Shown here: in pieces, positions 36,053 to 44,464 of the stretch | Position numbering within the stretch: position 1 is the first letter of the stretch | How the letters are laid out: each line of letters begins with the position of its first letter | From: an uncultured Methylocystaceae bacterium | Lineage (GTDB): Bacteria > Pseudomonadota > Alphaproteobacteria > Rhizobiales > Beijerinckiaceae | Direction: 5' to 3' | Length of the DNA: 64,000 nt | Assembly (NCBI GenBank): GCA_937870755.1 | Contig: CALMZV010000019.1 | Span: 24,968-88,967, forward strand | Position numbers and translations under genes: made by a program | Notes under the pieces: generated by a model | What the model was told of the DNA's origin: nothing | Databases searched by the model: none | The model's input: only the letters and a program-made list of their open reading frames with translations

Positions 36053-37231
36053 ATGCGCCTCGCCGTTCTCGCCTCCCATCCGGTGCAATATCAGGCGCCG
36101 TTCTATCGCGCGCTCGCGCGCCGGTTCGACGCGCATGTGTTCTTCGCCCATCGCGCCTCGCCCGCCGAACAGGCGAACGCCGGTTTTGCGACGCCGTTCG
36201 AATGGGACGTCGATCTGACGGACGGCTATGCGCATTCGTTTCTGCGCAACGTCGCGCGCCTGCCCGATGCGAGCCGCTTCGCAGGTTGCGATACGCCCGA
36301 GATCGGCGCGCGCCTGCGGGCGGGTGGTTTCGACGCGCTGCTGCTGATGGGATGGCATCTGAAAAGTTACATGCAGGGCCTGATCGCCGCCAGGCGCCTT
36401 GGCGTCGCGACGCTCGTGCGCGGCGACAGCCATCTATGGACGCCGCGCGCGCGCGCCAAGGCGCTCGCCAAGCGGGCGCTCTACCCGCCGTTCCTGCGTC
36501 TGTTCGATGCGGCGCTCCATGTCGGCCAGCGCTCGCGCGACTATTACCTGCATTACGGCTATCCCGCCGACCGGCTGTTTCATGCGCCGCACGCCGTGGA
36601 CGCGGCCTGGTTCGCCGCGCGCGCGACGCAGGAGGCGCGGGAACGCCTGCGCGCGGAGTGCGCCGTCGCGCCCCAGGCGCGCGTCGTTCTGTTCGCGGGC
36701 AAGGTGGTCGCGGCCAAGCGCCCGCTCGACCTGGTGGCCGCCGTCGCGCGCGCGCGCGCGCAGGGCCTCGATGTGCAGATCATGATCGCCGGCGACGGCG
36801 CCCAACTGTCGGAAACGGTCGCGGCCGCGGCGGCGGTCGGCGCGCCGTTGCATGCGCTCGGGTTTCGCAACCAGACGCAGATGCCGCAGGTCTATGCCGC
36901 AAGCGACGCCCTCGTTCTGCCGTCGGCGCACGAGACCTGGGGCATGGTGGTGAACGAGGCGCTCGCCTGCGGGCGTCCGGTCGTCGTTTCGGACACATGC
37001 GGTTGCGCGCCGGATGTGTCGGACGGCGTGGCCGGGCGCGCGTTCCGCATGGGCGACGCCGCCCGACTGGCGCAGGCGCTCGAGGCGACGATGGCGGCGC
37101 CGCCCTCCGCCGATGCGATCGCGCGCCTTGGCGCGAAATTCTCGCTGGAGACGGCCGTCGATGGCGTGGCGGCGGCGGCCGGGCGCGCGTGCGCGCGTTC
37201 GGGCGCGGCGATGGCGGCGTTGCGGCCGTGA
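36053..37231 (+). CDS. Glycosyltransferase family 4
   Basis: 392 residues. Begins MRLAVLASHPVQYQAPFYRA, a well-known GT4 opening. The donor domain has VVLFAGKVVAAKRPLDLVAA and the E-x7-E region SAHETWGMVVNEALACGRP. Followed with a GTGA overlap by the polymerase-like membrane protein. Confidence 0.87.
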   Translation: MRLAVLASHPVQYQAPFYRALARRFDAHVFFAHRASPAEQANAGFATPFEWDVDLTDGYAHSFLRNVARLPDASRFAGCDTPEIGARLRAGGFDALLLMGWHLKSYMQGLIAARRLGVATLVRGDSHLWTPRARAKALAKRALYPPFLRLFDAALHVGQRSRDYYLHYGYPADRLFHAPHAVDAAWFAARATQEARERLRAECAVAPQARVVLFAGKVVAAKRPLDLVAAVARARAQGLDVQIMIAGDGAQLSETVAAAAAVGAPLHALGFRNQTQMPQVYAASDALVLPSAHETWGMVVNEALACGRPVVVSDTCGCAPDVSDGVAGRAFRMGDAARLAQALEATMAAPPSADAIARLGAKFSLETAVDGVAAAAGRACARSGAAMAALRP

Positions 37232-38661
37232 CCGACGCCGCGCTCGCCGCGCACGCGCGCAAGACGTCGACCGTGCAGGGGGTCGCCGCCTTCGCGCTGG
37301 CGTTCGCCGCCCTCAATCTCGCGGCGCCGAACGCGTTTCTGGCCGCAATGTGCCTTGCGGTTCTGGCGATCGGCTTTGCGTTGCTCTGGCGGCCGGGCGA
37401 GGCGCCGGTCCTGCTGTTCGTTTTTCTGTATCAATGGTTGCAGACAGGCATTTCCGTTTTTCACGCCAACCTTACCGGCGCGCCCATGGTGGAATACGCC
37501 GCGTTCGGCGGCGACATGCCGATGGCGATCACGCTCTGCCTTGCGGGATTGCTGGCGTTGGCGGCCGGAATGCGGATCGGCGCCGGCGCGCGCGACCCCG
37601 CAACCCTGCGCCAAGCGCGCGTAACCGTGCTCTCGCAGCCGATTTCGCGCTGGTTCGCGCTCTATGTGCAGGCAGCCGCGGTCTCGTTCGCGCTGCTCTG
37701 GGTCGCTATCTATGCCCCCGGCTTTTACCAGCCGTTGCTTGCGGTGGCGTCCCTGAAATGGGCGTTCTTCTTCATGCTGGCTTACGCGGCCTTCGTGCGC
37801 GGCGTCGGCCTGAACGTTTATCTCGTTGTCGCATTCCTCTACGAGCTGGCCGTCGGTCTCGGCGGCTATTTTTCGGAATTCAAGACGGTCATGTTCTTCA
37901 CGCTGCTGGCGGCCGTCATGGCGGGTGTGCGTCTTCGCCCGCGCGTTCTGCTCGCGATCGGGGTCATCGGCGCGTTGCTCATCGCCAGCGGCGTCGTTTG
38001 GACAGCGATCAAGGACGACTATCGTGCGTTCGTTTCGGGGGACACGGGCGGGCAGAATGTGGTCGTCGCGGTCGAGGCGCGCATCGAGAAATTCGCCGAA
38101 CTCGCCGGCGCGCTCGACGAGACTGCCCTGAAGGACGCGGCCAACCGCACCATCCGTCGTCTTTCCTATGTGGACATTTTCGGCGTTGTTCTGGATCGCG
38201 TGCCCGAATTCACCCCGCACGCGCGCGGCGCGCTGCTGCTCGATGCGTTGACCCGCCCCTTCCTGCCGCGCGTGCTGTTTCCCGAAAAGAGCGTGATCGA
38301 CGACACACGGCGCACGATCTATTATACCGGCCGTCTGTTCACCATCACCCGCGCGACGTCGATCAGTCTGGGATATATGACCGAACTCTATATCGACTTC
38401 GGAATCCTCGGCCCCATGCTGGTTCCCGCCGCGTTCGGGTTTGTCTACGGCCTTCTGTATCGCACGCTCGTGGGCTGGCGCAGAACGGGTCCTCTTCTCG
38501 GCGGCGCGCTCGCCTGCGCGATTCTGATGCCTGCGTCGCTGCTGGAAATCAGCATCGCCAAACTCATCGGCGCGCTGGCGACAGCGCTTCTGGCTCTTGC
38601 GCCCTTCGTCGTGCTCGTCGTGCCGCGCTGGGCGCCATGGACCGTGGCGCGCGAGACGTAG
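37228..38661 (+). CDS. Wzy-like polysaccharide polymerase (putative)
   Basis: 477 residues from a GTG; about 11 to 12 hydrophobic helices with one large loop (about 265-370). The loop region contains AANRTIRRLSYVDIFGVVLD and the later helix LGYMTELYIDFGILGP. The topology and the repeat-unit-polymerase look, in the middle of a glycosyltransferase run, support a Wzy role. No catalytic motif can be named because Wzy proteins are poorly conserved. It is distinct from the Wzy_C-type protein at 17786. Confidence 0.65.
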   Translation: MTDAALAAHARKTSTVQGVAAFALAFAALNLAAPNAFLAAMCLAVLAIGFALLWRPGEAPVLLFVFLYQWLQTGISVFHANLTGAPMVEYAAFGGDMPMAITLCLAGLLALAAGMRIGAGARDPATLRQARVTVLSQPISRWFALYVQAAAVSFALLWVAIYAPGFYQPLLAVASLKWAFFFMLAYAAFVRGVGLNVYLVVAFLYELAVGLGGYFSEFKTVMFFTLLAAVMAGVRLRPRVLLAIGVIGALLIASGVVWTAIKDDYRAFVSGDTGGQNVVVAVEARIEKFAELAGALDETALKDAANRTIRRLSYVDIFGVVLDRVPEFTPHARGALLLDALTRPFLPRVLFPEKSVIDDTRRTIYYTGRLFTITRATSISLGYMTELYIDFGILGPMLVPAAFGFVYGLLYRTLVGWRRTGPLLGGALACAILMPASLLEISIAKLIGALATALLALAPFVVLVVPRWAPWTVARET

Positions 38662-38671
38662 AGGGCGAGGG

Positions 38672-39835
38672 TTGCGCATTCTCCACGTCGTTCCGACCTA
38701 TCTGCCGGCCACGCGCTACGGCGGCCCGATCTATGCCGTGCATGGTCTGTGCCGCGCGCTCGCCGCGCGCGGGCACGACGTTCATGTCTACACCACCAAT
38801 GTGGACGGCGCGGGCGTCTCGCCCGTCGCGCTCGGCGCGACCGTCGATGTCGAGGGCGTGAAGGTCCGGTATTTTCCCACCGCGCTCGGCCGCCGGCTGT
38901 ATCGTTCGCCGCCGATGGGCGCGGCGCTCGCGGACGCCATGGCGTCTTTTGATGTCTTGCATCTGCATTCCGTCTTTCTCTGGCCGACCAGCGCCGCCGC
39001 CCGCCTCGCGCGGGCGCAGGGCGTTCCATATTTCCTCGCGCCGCGCGGCATGCTGGTCGCCGATCTCATTCGCCGTCGCAGCCGCCTTCCCAAGTCCGCG
39101 TGGATCGAATTGTTCGAACGACGCAACATCGCGGGCGCCGCCGCCCTCCATTTCACCAGCGACCGCGAGCGCCGCGACATGGAGGCGCTCGGCCTTGCGG
39201 CGCAGGCCGCCATCGTCGTCCCCAACGGCGTCGACATGCCGCCGCAGTCCGCGCCAACCGCGGGCGCCGGCCGGCCGTTCGTGCTCGCGCTCGGGCGAAT
39301 CAACTGGAAGAAGGGGCTCGACCGACTGATCGCGGCGCTGGCGCACGCGCCGGGCGTCGATCTTGTCGTCGCCGGCGACGACGAGGGCGACACGACGGCG
39401 CAACTGCGCGGCGTCGCGCGCGCACACGGCGTGGCCGAGCGCGTGACATTTGCGGGCCCGGCGCACGGCGCCGGGAAGTGGGCGCTCATGCGCGCCTGCG
39501 CCGCGCTCGCGCTGCCGTCCTATTCCGAGAATTTCGGCAATGTCGTGCTCGAGGCGATGGCCTGCGCGCGACCGACGATCGTCACGCCCGAAGTGGGGCT
39601 TGCTGACGTGGTCGCGCAATCGGGCGCGGGGCTGGTGGTCGCCGGCGATCCGCAGCCGCTGGGCGAGGCGATCGCGACGCTCATGGCGGACGCCGCGTTG
39701 CGTGCGCGCATGGGCGAGGCCGGCCGGAAAGTCGCGCGCGAGAGGTTTTCGTGGGCCGCCGTCGCAGCTGACATGGAAGGCCATTACGCGCGAGCGCGCG
39801 CGCCGCGCCGGATGGAGACGTCCCCCGTTGTCTGA
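38672..39835 (+). CDS. Glycosyltransferase family 4
   Basis: 387 residues. The start is a TTG at 38672 with GGGCGAGG just upstream. It gives LRILHVVPTYLPATRYGGPI, which aligns with the usual start of this GT4 group; no ATG is close. The donor domain has VLALGRINWKKGLDRLIAAL and the E-x7-E region SYSENFGNVVLEAMACARPT. It lies 10 bases after the polymerase gene and overlaps the next gene by eight bases. Confidence 0.85.
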   Translation: MRILHVVPTYLPATRYGGPIYAVHGLCRALAARGHDVHVYTTNVDGAGVSPVALGATVDVEGVKVRYFPTALGRRLYRSPPMGAALADAMASFDVLHLHSVFLWPTSAAARLARAQGVPYFLAPRGMLVADLIRRRSRLPKSAWIELFERRNIAGAAALHFTSDRERRDMEALGLAAQAAIVVPNGVDMPPQSAPTAGAGRPFVLALGRINWKKGLDRLIAALAHAPGVDLVVAGDDEGDTTAQLRGVARAHGVAERVTFAGPAHGAGKWALMRACAALALPSYSENFGNVVLEAMACARPTIVTPEVGLADVVAQSGAGLVVAGDPQPLGEAIATLMADAALRARMGEAGRKVARERFSWAAVAADMEGHYARARAPRRMETSPVV

Positions 39836-40628
39836 GCCGATCCATCCGCAGATCACGCCGATGATCATCGCTTTCAACGAGGCGGCGAACATCGGCCGTT
39901 GTCTCGAACGTCTGACCTGGGCCCGGCGCGTGCTGGTGGTCGACAGCGGCAGCGACGACGGCACATGCGAAATCGCCCGCGCCTTTCCGAATGTCGAGAT
40001 CGTGACGCGGCCGTTCGACGATTTCGCCAGCCAGTGCAATTTCGGCCTGTCGCGCATCGACACGCCATGGGCGCTGTCGCTCGATTCGGACTACATTCTG
40101 AGCGAGGCGCTGGTCGCCGAAATCCTGACGCTGCGCGCGGGCGCGGCCGACGCCTATACGGCCGCGTTCGTCTATTGCATCCACGGCCGCCCGCTGCGCG
40201 CCTCGCTCTATCCGCCGCGCGCGGTGCTCTATCGACGCACGCGAGCCTGTTATCACGCGGAAGGGCACGGACATCGGGTGACGATCGACGGCGTGATCGC
40301 GCGGCTTGCGGGCAGGATCGAACACGATGACCGCAAGCCTCTGTCGCGCTGGTTTTCGTCTCAGCAGTCCTATGCGCGCAAGGAGGCGGACTTTCTCCTG
40401 TCGGCGCCGCCGCAGTCGCTCGGCCGCATGGACCGGTTGCGTCTCAGCGGCTGGCTCGCCCCCGCGCTCGTCCTGCCGTATACGCTCGTTTGGAAACAAT
40501 GCCTGCTGGACGGCTGGCCGGGCTGGGCTTACGCCATGCAACGCACGATCGCGGAATTCATGATCGCGCTCGAACTCGTCGATCGGCGTCTGGCGCGCGC
40601 CGGGCTACGAAAGGACGCAGGCCCGTGA
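39828..40628 (+). CDS. Glycosyltransferase family 2 (WaaE/KdtX-like)
   Basis: 266 residues from a TTG inside the end of the previous gene; the alternative ATG at 39861 would cut into the first beta strand, so it is less likely. ITPMIIAFNEAANIGRCLER and VLVVDSGSDDGTCEIA mark the nucleotide site, ALSLDSDYILSE the DxD-like position. The C-terminal part (RDRKPLSRWFSSQQSYARKE-like: DDRKPLSRWFSSQQ) resembles the WaaE/KdtX-type beta-1,4-glucosyltransferase group. The exact sugar is not known. Confidence 0.82.
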   Translation: MSEPIHPQITPMIIAFNEAANIGRCLERLTWARRVLVVDSGSDDGTCEIARAFPNVEIVTRPFDDFASQCNFGLSRIDTPWALSLDSDYILSEALVAEILTLRAGAADAYTAAFVYCIHGRPLRASLYPPRAVLYRRTRACYHAEGHGHRVTIDGVIARLAGRIEHDDRKPLSRWFSSQQSYARKEADFLLSAPPQSLGRMDRLRLSGWLAPALVLPYTLVWKQCLLDGWPGWAYAMQRTIAEFMIALELVDRRLARAGLRKDAGP

Positions 40629-40653
40629 GAGCCGGGCAGGACAGGGAGACCGC

Positions 40654-41634
40654 ATGGCGCGCATCCTGATCACCGGCGGCGCGGGCTATGTCGGCAGCCA
40701 TTGCGCGAAGGCGCTGTCGGCCGCCGGCCATACATGCGTGAGCTTCGATAGTCTTGTGCACGGCCATCGTGAATTCGTGCGCTGGGGCGAACTCGTCGTC
40801 GGCGACATACGGGACGGGGCTGCGCTGCGCGCGGCGCTTGCGCGCGACCGGTTCGACGCGGTCCTGCATTTCGCGGCGCTCGCTTATGTCGGGCAGTCCG
40901 TGGAGCATCCGGCCGTCTATTACGACGTCAACGTCAACGGAACGCGCATGCTCTTGGAGGCGATGCGCGAACACGATGTGCGCGCTCTGGTGTTCTCCTC
41001 GTCCTGCGCGGTTTATGGCGAGCCGGCCGCGCTGCCGATCACCGAAGGCACGCCGCTGTCGCCGATCAACCCTTACGGATTCACCAAACTTGTGTGTGAA
41101 CGCATGATGGACGACTTTGGCGCGGCCTACGGGCTGCGCTCGGTCCGGCTGCGCTATTTCAACGCCGCCGGCGGCGATCCTGATGGCGGGATCGGCGAGG
41201 ATCACGATCCCGAAACGCACATCGTGCCGCTCATTCTCGATGCGGCGAGCGGGCGCCGCGCGAACATCAGCGTGTTCGGCGCCGATTATCCGACGCCCGA
41301 CGGCACCGCGGTGCGCGACTATGTGCATGTCGCAGACCTCGCGGACGCGCATGTGCGCGCGCTCGGCCATCTGCTGGAAGGCGGGAACAGCCTCGCGCTC
41401 AATCTGGGAACGGGCGCGGGGGCCTCGGTCGCCGAACTCATCGCCGTCGCGCAGAAGGTGACGGGGCGCGCCATCGCGCGTATCGACCGCCCGCGCCGCG
41501 CCGGCGATCCCGCGCGGCTCGTCGCCGATCCCTCGCTCGCCATGGCCGCGCTCGGCTGGCGCGCGCGTCGCTCGGACCTGCCGACGATCGTCGCCGACGC
41601 ATGGGCCTGGCGGCGCAAGCGGTTCGCGCAATGA
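40654..41634 (+). CDS. galE: UDP-glucose 4-epimerase
   Basis: 326 residues, extended short-chain dehydrogenase. NAD-binding ILITGGAGYVGSHCAKAL at the N-terminus, catalytic Ser in VFSSSCAVYGEP and YxxxK in NPYGFTKLVCERM. RYFNAAGGDPDGGIGEDHDP is the UDP-sugar region diagnostic of GalE against other SDR epimerases. It provides UDP-galactose or UDP-GalNAc/arabinose for the transferases. Its stop overlaps the carbamoyltransferase start by ATGA. Confidence 0.92.
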   Translation: MARILITGGAGYVGSHCAKALSAAGHTCVSFDSLVHGHREFVRWGELVVGDIRDGAALRAALARDRFDAVLHFAALAYVGQSVEHPAVYYDVNVNGTRMLLEAMREHDVRALVFSSSCAVYGEPAALPITEGTPLSPINPYGFTKLVCERMMDDFGAAYGLRSVRLRYFNAAGGDPDGGIGEDHDPETHIVPLILDAASGRRANISVFGADYPTPDGTAVRDYVHVADLADAHVRALGHLLEGGNSLALNLGTGAGASVAELIAVAQKVTGRAIARIDRPRRAGDPARLVADPSLAMAALGWRARRSDLPTIVADAWAWRRKRFAQ

Positions 41635-43379
41635 TCGTCGTCGGCCTCAACGCCTATCACGGCGATGCGTCGGCCTGCCTGTTGCGCGATGGCGAACTTG
41701 TCGCCGCCGCGGAGGAGGAGCGGTTCCGCCGCATCAAGCACTGGGCCGGCTTTCCCGCCGAGGCGCTGCGCTATTGCCTTGCGGAAGCCGGTGCGCGCCT
41801 TGCCGATGTCGACCACATCGCGCTCAACAGCGATCCGAACGCAGCCTTCTGGCGGCGCGCTCTGTATGCCGCCCGTCATCGCCCGGATCCCTCGCTCGTC
41901 GTCGACCGGCTGCGCAACCGGCGCAGGCGCGCTTCCGTGCGCGCCGAACTGGACATGCATTTTCCCGGCGACCGGTTCGCGGGCGACATCCATCGCGTGG
42001 AGCATCATCTCGCGCATCTGGCGTCCGCGTTTCTGGCGTCGCCGTTTTCGAGCGCGGCGGCGGTCTCCGTCGACGGGTTCGGCGATTTCGCCTCCGCCGC
42101 CTGGGGGGTTGGCGAAGCGGACGATCTGCGCATCGACGGGCGCGTGTTCTTTCCCCATTCGCTCGGCGTGTTCTATCAGGCGATCACCCAGCATCTCGGT
42201 TTTCCGCACTACGGCGACGAATACAAGGTGATGGGGCTTGCGCCTTACGGCGCGCCGACGCTGCTCGACGAGATGCGCCGCATCGTGCGGCTCGAACCCG
42301 GCGGCGCATTCGCGCTCGATCTGTCGTTCTTTCGACATCATCGCGAAAAAATCGCCTATCGCTGGCAGGGCGGGGCGCCGAGCGTGGGAACATTGTATGC
42401 GTCGCCGCTGGCGGCGCTTCTGGGGCCGGCGCGCGCGCCGCACGAACCGCTCACGCAGCGCCATCGCGACATCGCCCGCTCCGCGCAGGCGATGTACGAG
42501 GAGGCGTTGTTTCACCTGCTGAACGCCCTGCACGACCGCTGCGGGATGGACGCGCTCGCGCTGGCGGGCGGATGCGCGATGAACTCGGTGGCGAACGGCA
42601 GGATTCGCGCGCGCACGCCGTTTCGCAGCGTCTACGTTCAGGCCGCGGCGGGCGATGCGGGCGGCGCGCTTGGAGCGGCCCTCGTCGTCTGGCGGCGACA
42701 GGGCGGCGCGCGGCGGTTCGTCATGGATCGCGCGGATTGGGGTCCTTCTTTCGGCGCGCCGCAGATCGCGCGGGCCCTGGAAGGCGCAGCGCCACGCCTT
42801 GCCGCCGGCGCGTTCACGGTCTCGACGATTGAAGACATGAACGAGCTCTGCCGCCGCGTCGCGCGCGCGGTGGCCGACGGCAAGGTCGTCGGCTGGTTTC
42901 AGGGGCGCATGGAATGGGGGCCGCGCGCGCTCGGCCAACGCTCGATCGTGTGCGATCCGCGCCGCGCGGACATGAAGCAAATCCTCAACGCCAAGATCAA
43001 GCGGCGCGAATCGTTCCGTCCCTTCGCGCCGTCGATACTTAGCGAGTTCGCCGCCGAATGGTTCGAGGAGGATGGCGCCGTTCCATTCATGACCGAGGTC
43101 CACCAGGTGCGCGCGGAAAAACGCGCGCTCATTCCGGCTGTCGTGCATGTGGACGGATCGGGACGACTGCAGACGGTCGCTCGCCACGCCAATCCGCGAT
43201 ACCATGCGCTGATCTCGGCGTTTCGCGATCTGACGGGCGTTCCGATCGTGCTCAACACGTCGTTCAACGAGAGCGAACCGATCGTCTGCGCGCCGCAGGA
43301 AGCGCTCGACTGTTTCCTGCGCACCAACATGGATCTGTTGGCGCTGGGCGACGTCATCGTGGAGCGCGGCGGGGCGTGA
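41631..43379 (+). CDS. Carbamoyltransferase (NodU/CmcH family)
   Basis: 582 residues. N-terminal IVVGLNAYHGDASACLLRDG and AAEEERFRRIKHW, the Kae1-like ATP domain with HHLAHLASAF; the C-terminal YrdC-like part has QGRMEWGPRALGQRSI. The family transfers a carbamoyl group from carbamoyl phosphate, through carbamoyl-AMP, to hydroxyls of sugars (NodU on Nod factors) or natural products. In this locus the acceptor is probably a polysaccharide sugar. Because the gene is coupled by GTGA to the lasso-peptide genes, a peptide acceptor is a weaker alternative. Confidence 0.9.
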   Translation: MIVVGLNAYHGDASACLLRDGELVAAAEEERFRRIKHWAGFPAEALRYCLAEAGARLADVDHIALNSDPNAAFWRRALYAARHRPDPSLVVDRLRNRRRRASVRAELDMHFPGDRFAGDIHRVEHHLAHLASAFLASPFSSAAAVSVDGFGDFASAAWGVGEADDLRIDGRVFFPHSLGVFYQAITQHLGFPHYGDEYKVMGLAPYGAPTLLDEMRRIVRLEPGGAFALDLSFFRHHREKIAYRWQGGAPSVGTLYASPLAALLGPARAPHEPLTQRHRDIARSAQAMYEEALFHLLNALHDRCGMDALALAGGCAMNSVANGRIRARTPFRSVYVQAAAGDAGGALGAALVVWRRQGGARRFVMDRADWGPSFGAPQIARALEGAAPRLAAGAFTVSTIEDMNELCRRVARAVADGKVVGWFQGRMEWGPRALGQRSIVCDPRRADMKQILNAKIKRRESFRPFAPSILSEFAAEWFEEDGAVPFMTEVHQVRAEKRALIPAVVHVDGSGRLQTVARHANPRYHALISAFRDLTGVPIVLNTSFNESEPIVCAPQEALDCFLRTNMDLLALGDVIVERGGA

Positions 43380-44464
43380 GGCGCGATCCGTTTGCGCGCC
43401 ATCGTCTGGCTCTCGCCCCGCTTTGCGCGGATGTCTGCGGCGCGCGGCCCGATCTGGACGCCGCGCTCACCCAGGTCCGCGCCATCGGCGCACGCGCGTT
43501 TCTCGAGTTTCTCGACTGGCACAAGCTCGCGCCGGCGTGGAGCGCGCTGATCGCGCGAAACGCGAAGCTCGATGTCGATTGCGATTTCATCGCAGGCCTT
43601 GCCGCCGCGCGCACCCAGGCGACCGCGCTTTATCTGGCGCAGGCGGCGGCGCTTGCCGACGTCTGCCGCGCCTTCGAACGATGCGGCGTCGAATACGCCG
43701 TCATCAAGGGCGCCGCGCTGCGCGAGCAGGTCCATGCGGATGCGAGCCTGCGCCCGGCGCTCGACATCGACATTCTGGCGCGTGCGCCCGCCGACGCCGC
43801 GCGCGTGCTGCGCGATGCGGGATTCGCCGCGCAGCAGGACGTGTCGAGCCACGAGGCGACGTTCACGCGCGGCGTCGTGGCGGTCGATCTGCATTGGGAC
43901 ATTCTGCGGCCCGGACGCACGCGCGGGCCTGTCGCACAGGCGTTCCTGAACCGTCGAACGCGCGCGCGCGACATGTGGACGCTCGACGATGCGGACACGG
44001 TCGTGCTCATGCTGATCCATCCGGCGTTCACGAAATATGTGGCGTCCCCCAACGCCTCGCTCGTCGCGGTGGTCGATTTCGTGGCGTTTCTCGGTGCGCG
44101 CGCCGTCGATTGGGCGGCCGTCGTGGCGCGGCTCGAGGCGGCGGGGTTGAAGACCGCCGCGTGGACGGTGCTGCAATGGTTCGCGATGGTTGTGCCGCCG
44201 GCGAGCCCGTCCGCGCCGGCCGACGTGGTGGCGGCGCTTGCGCCGGCGCGCTGGCGCGCGCGCTATCTGCGCGAATGGATCGAGCGCGATCTGCCGACGC
44301 GCTGGCTTGCCCGCCCGCTGCCCATCCAGCTGGGGCTGACGCTGGCGCTGCACGACCGCGCGAGCGACGCGGCGCGCGCCGCGTTTCGGCGGCTTGACGC
44401 GCGACGGCCCGCAAGGGTTGATCCGAGCGTCGATCCAAGCGTCGATCCAAGGATCGATTCATGA
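43376..44464 (+). CDS. Nucleotidyltransferase-fold protein (NTP_transf_5), likely lasso-locus tailoring enzyme
   Basis: 362 residues from a GTG that overlaps the carbamoyltransferase stop. Core signature VEYAVIKGAALREQVHAD followed by RPALDIDILARAPADAARV gives the G..LR...D.D pattern of the NTP_transf_5 family. A later acidic strand is VAVDLHWDI. Related proteins occur next to lasso-peptide genes; in the pseudomycoidin system a nucleotidyltransferase acts with a kinase on the peptide C-terminus (family knowledge). Here it sits directly before the lasso cyclase (ATGA overlap). The C-terminus carries three VDPS-like repeats encoded by a 12-base tandem repeat. Confidence 0.8.
   Translation: MRRDPFARHRLALAPLCADVCGARPDLDAALTQVRAIGARAFLEFLDWHKLAPAWSALIARNAKLDVDCDFIAGLAAARTQATALYLAQAAALADVCRAFERCGVEYAVIKGAALREQVHADASLRPALDIDILARAPADAARVLRDAGFAAQQDVSSHEATFTRGVVAVDLHWDILRPGRTRGPVAQAFLNRRTRARDMWTLDDADTVVLMLIHPAFTKYVASPNASLVAVVDFVAFLGARAVDWAAVVARLEAAGLKTAAWTVLQWFAMVVPPASPSAPADVVAALAPARWRARYLREWIERDLPTRWLARPLPIQLGLTLALHDRASDAARAAFRRLDARRPARVDPSVDPSVDPRIDS
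44417..44452 (+). repeat. Three-copy 12-base tandem repeat at the 3' end of the nucleotidyltransferase gene
   Basis: Units GTTGATCCGAGC, GTCGATCCAAGC and GTCGATCCAAGG follow one another in frame and encode VDPS, VDPS, VDPR. Because the unit is 12 bases, copy-number change would keep the reading frame and only lengthen or shorten the protein tail just before the lasso cyclase start. Confidence 0.85.
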
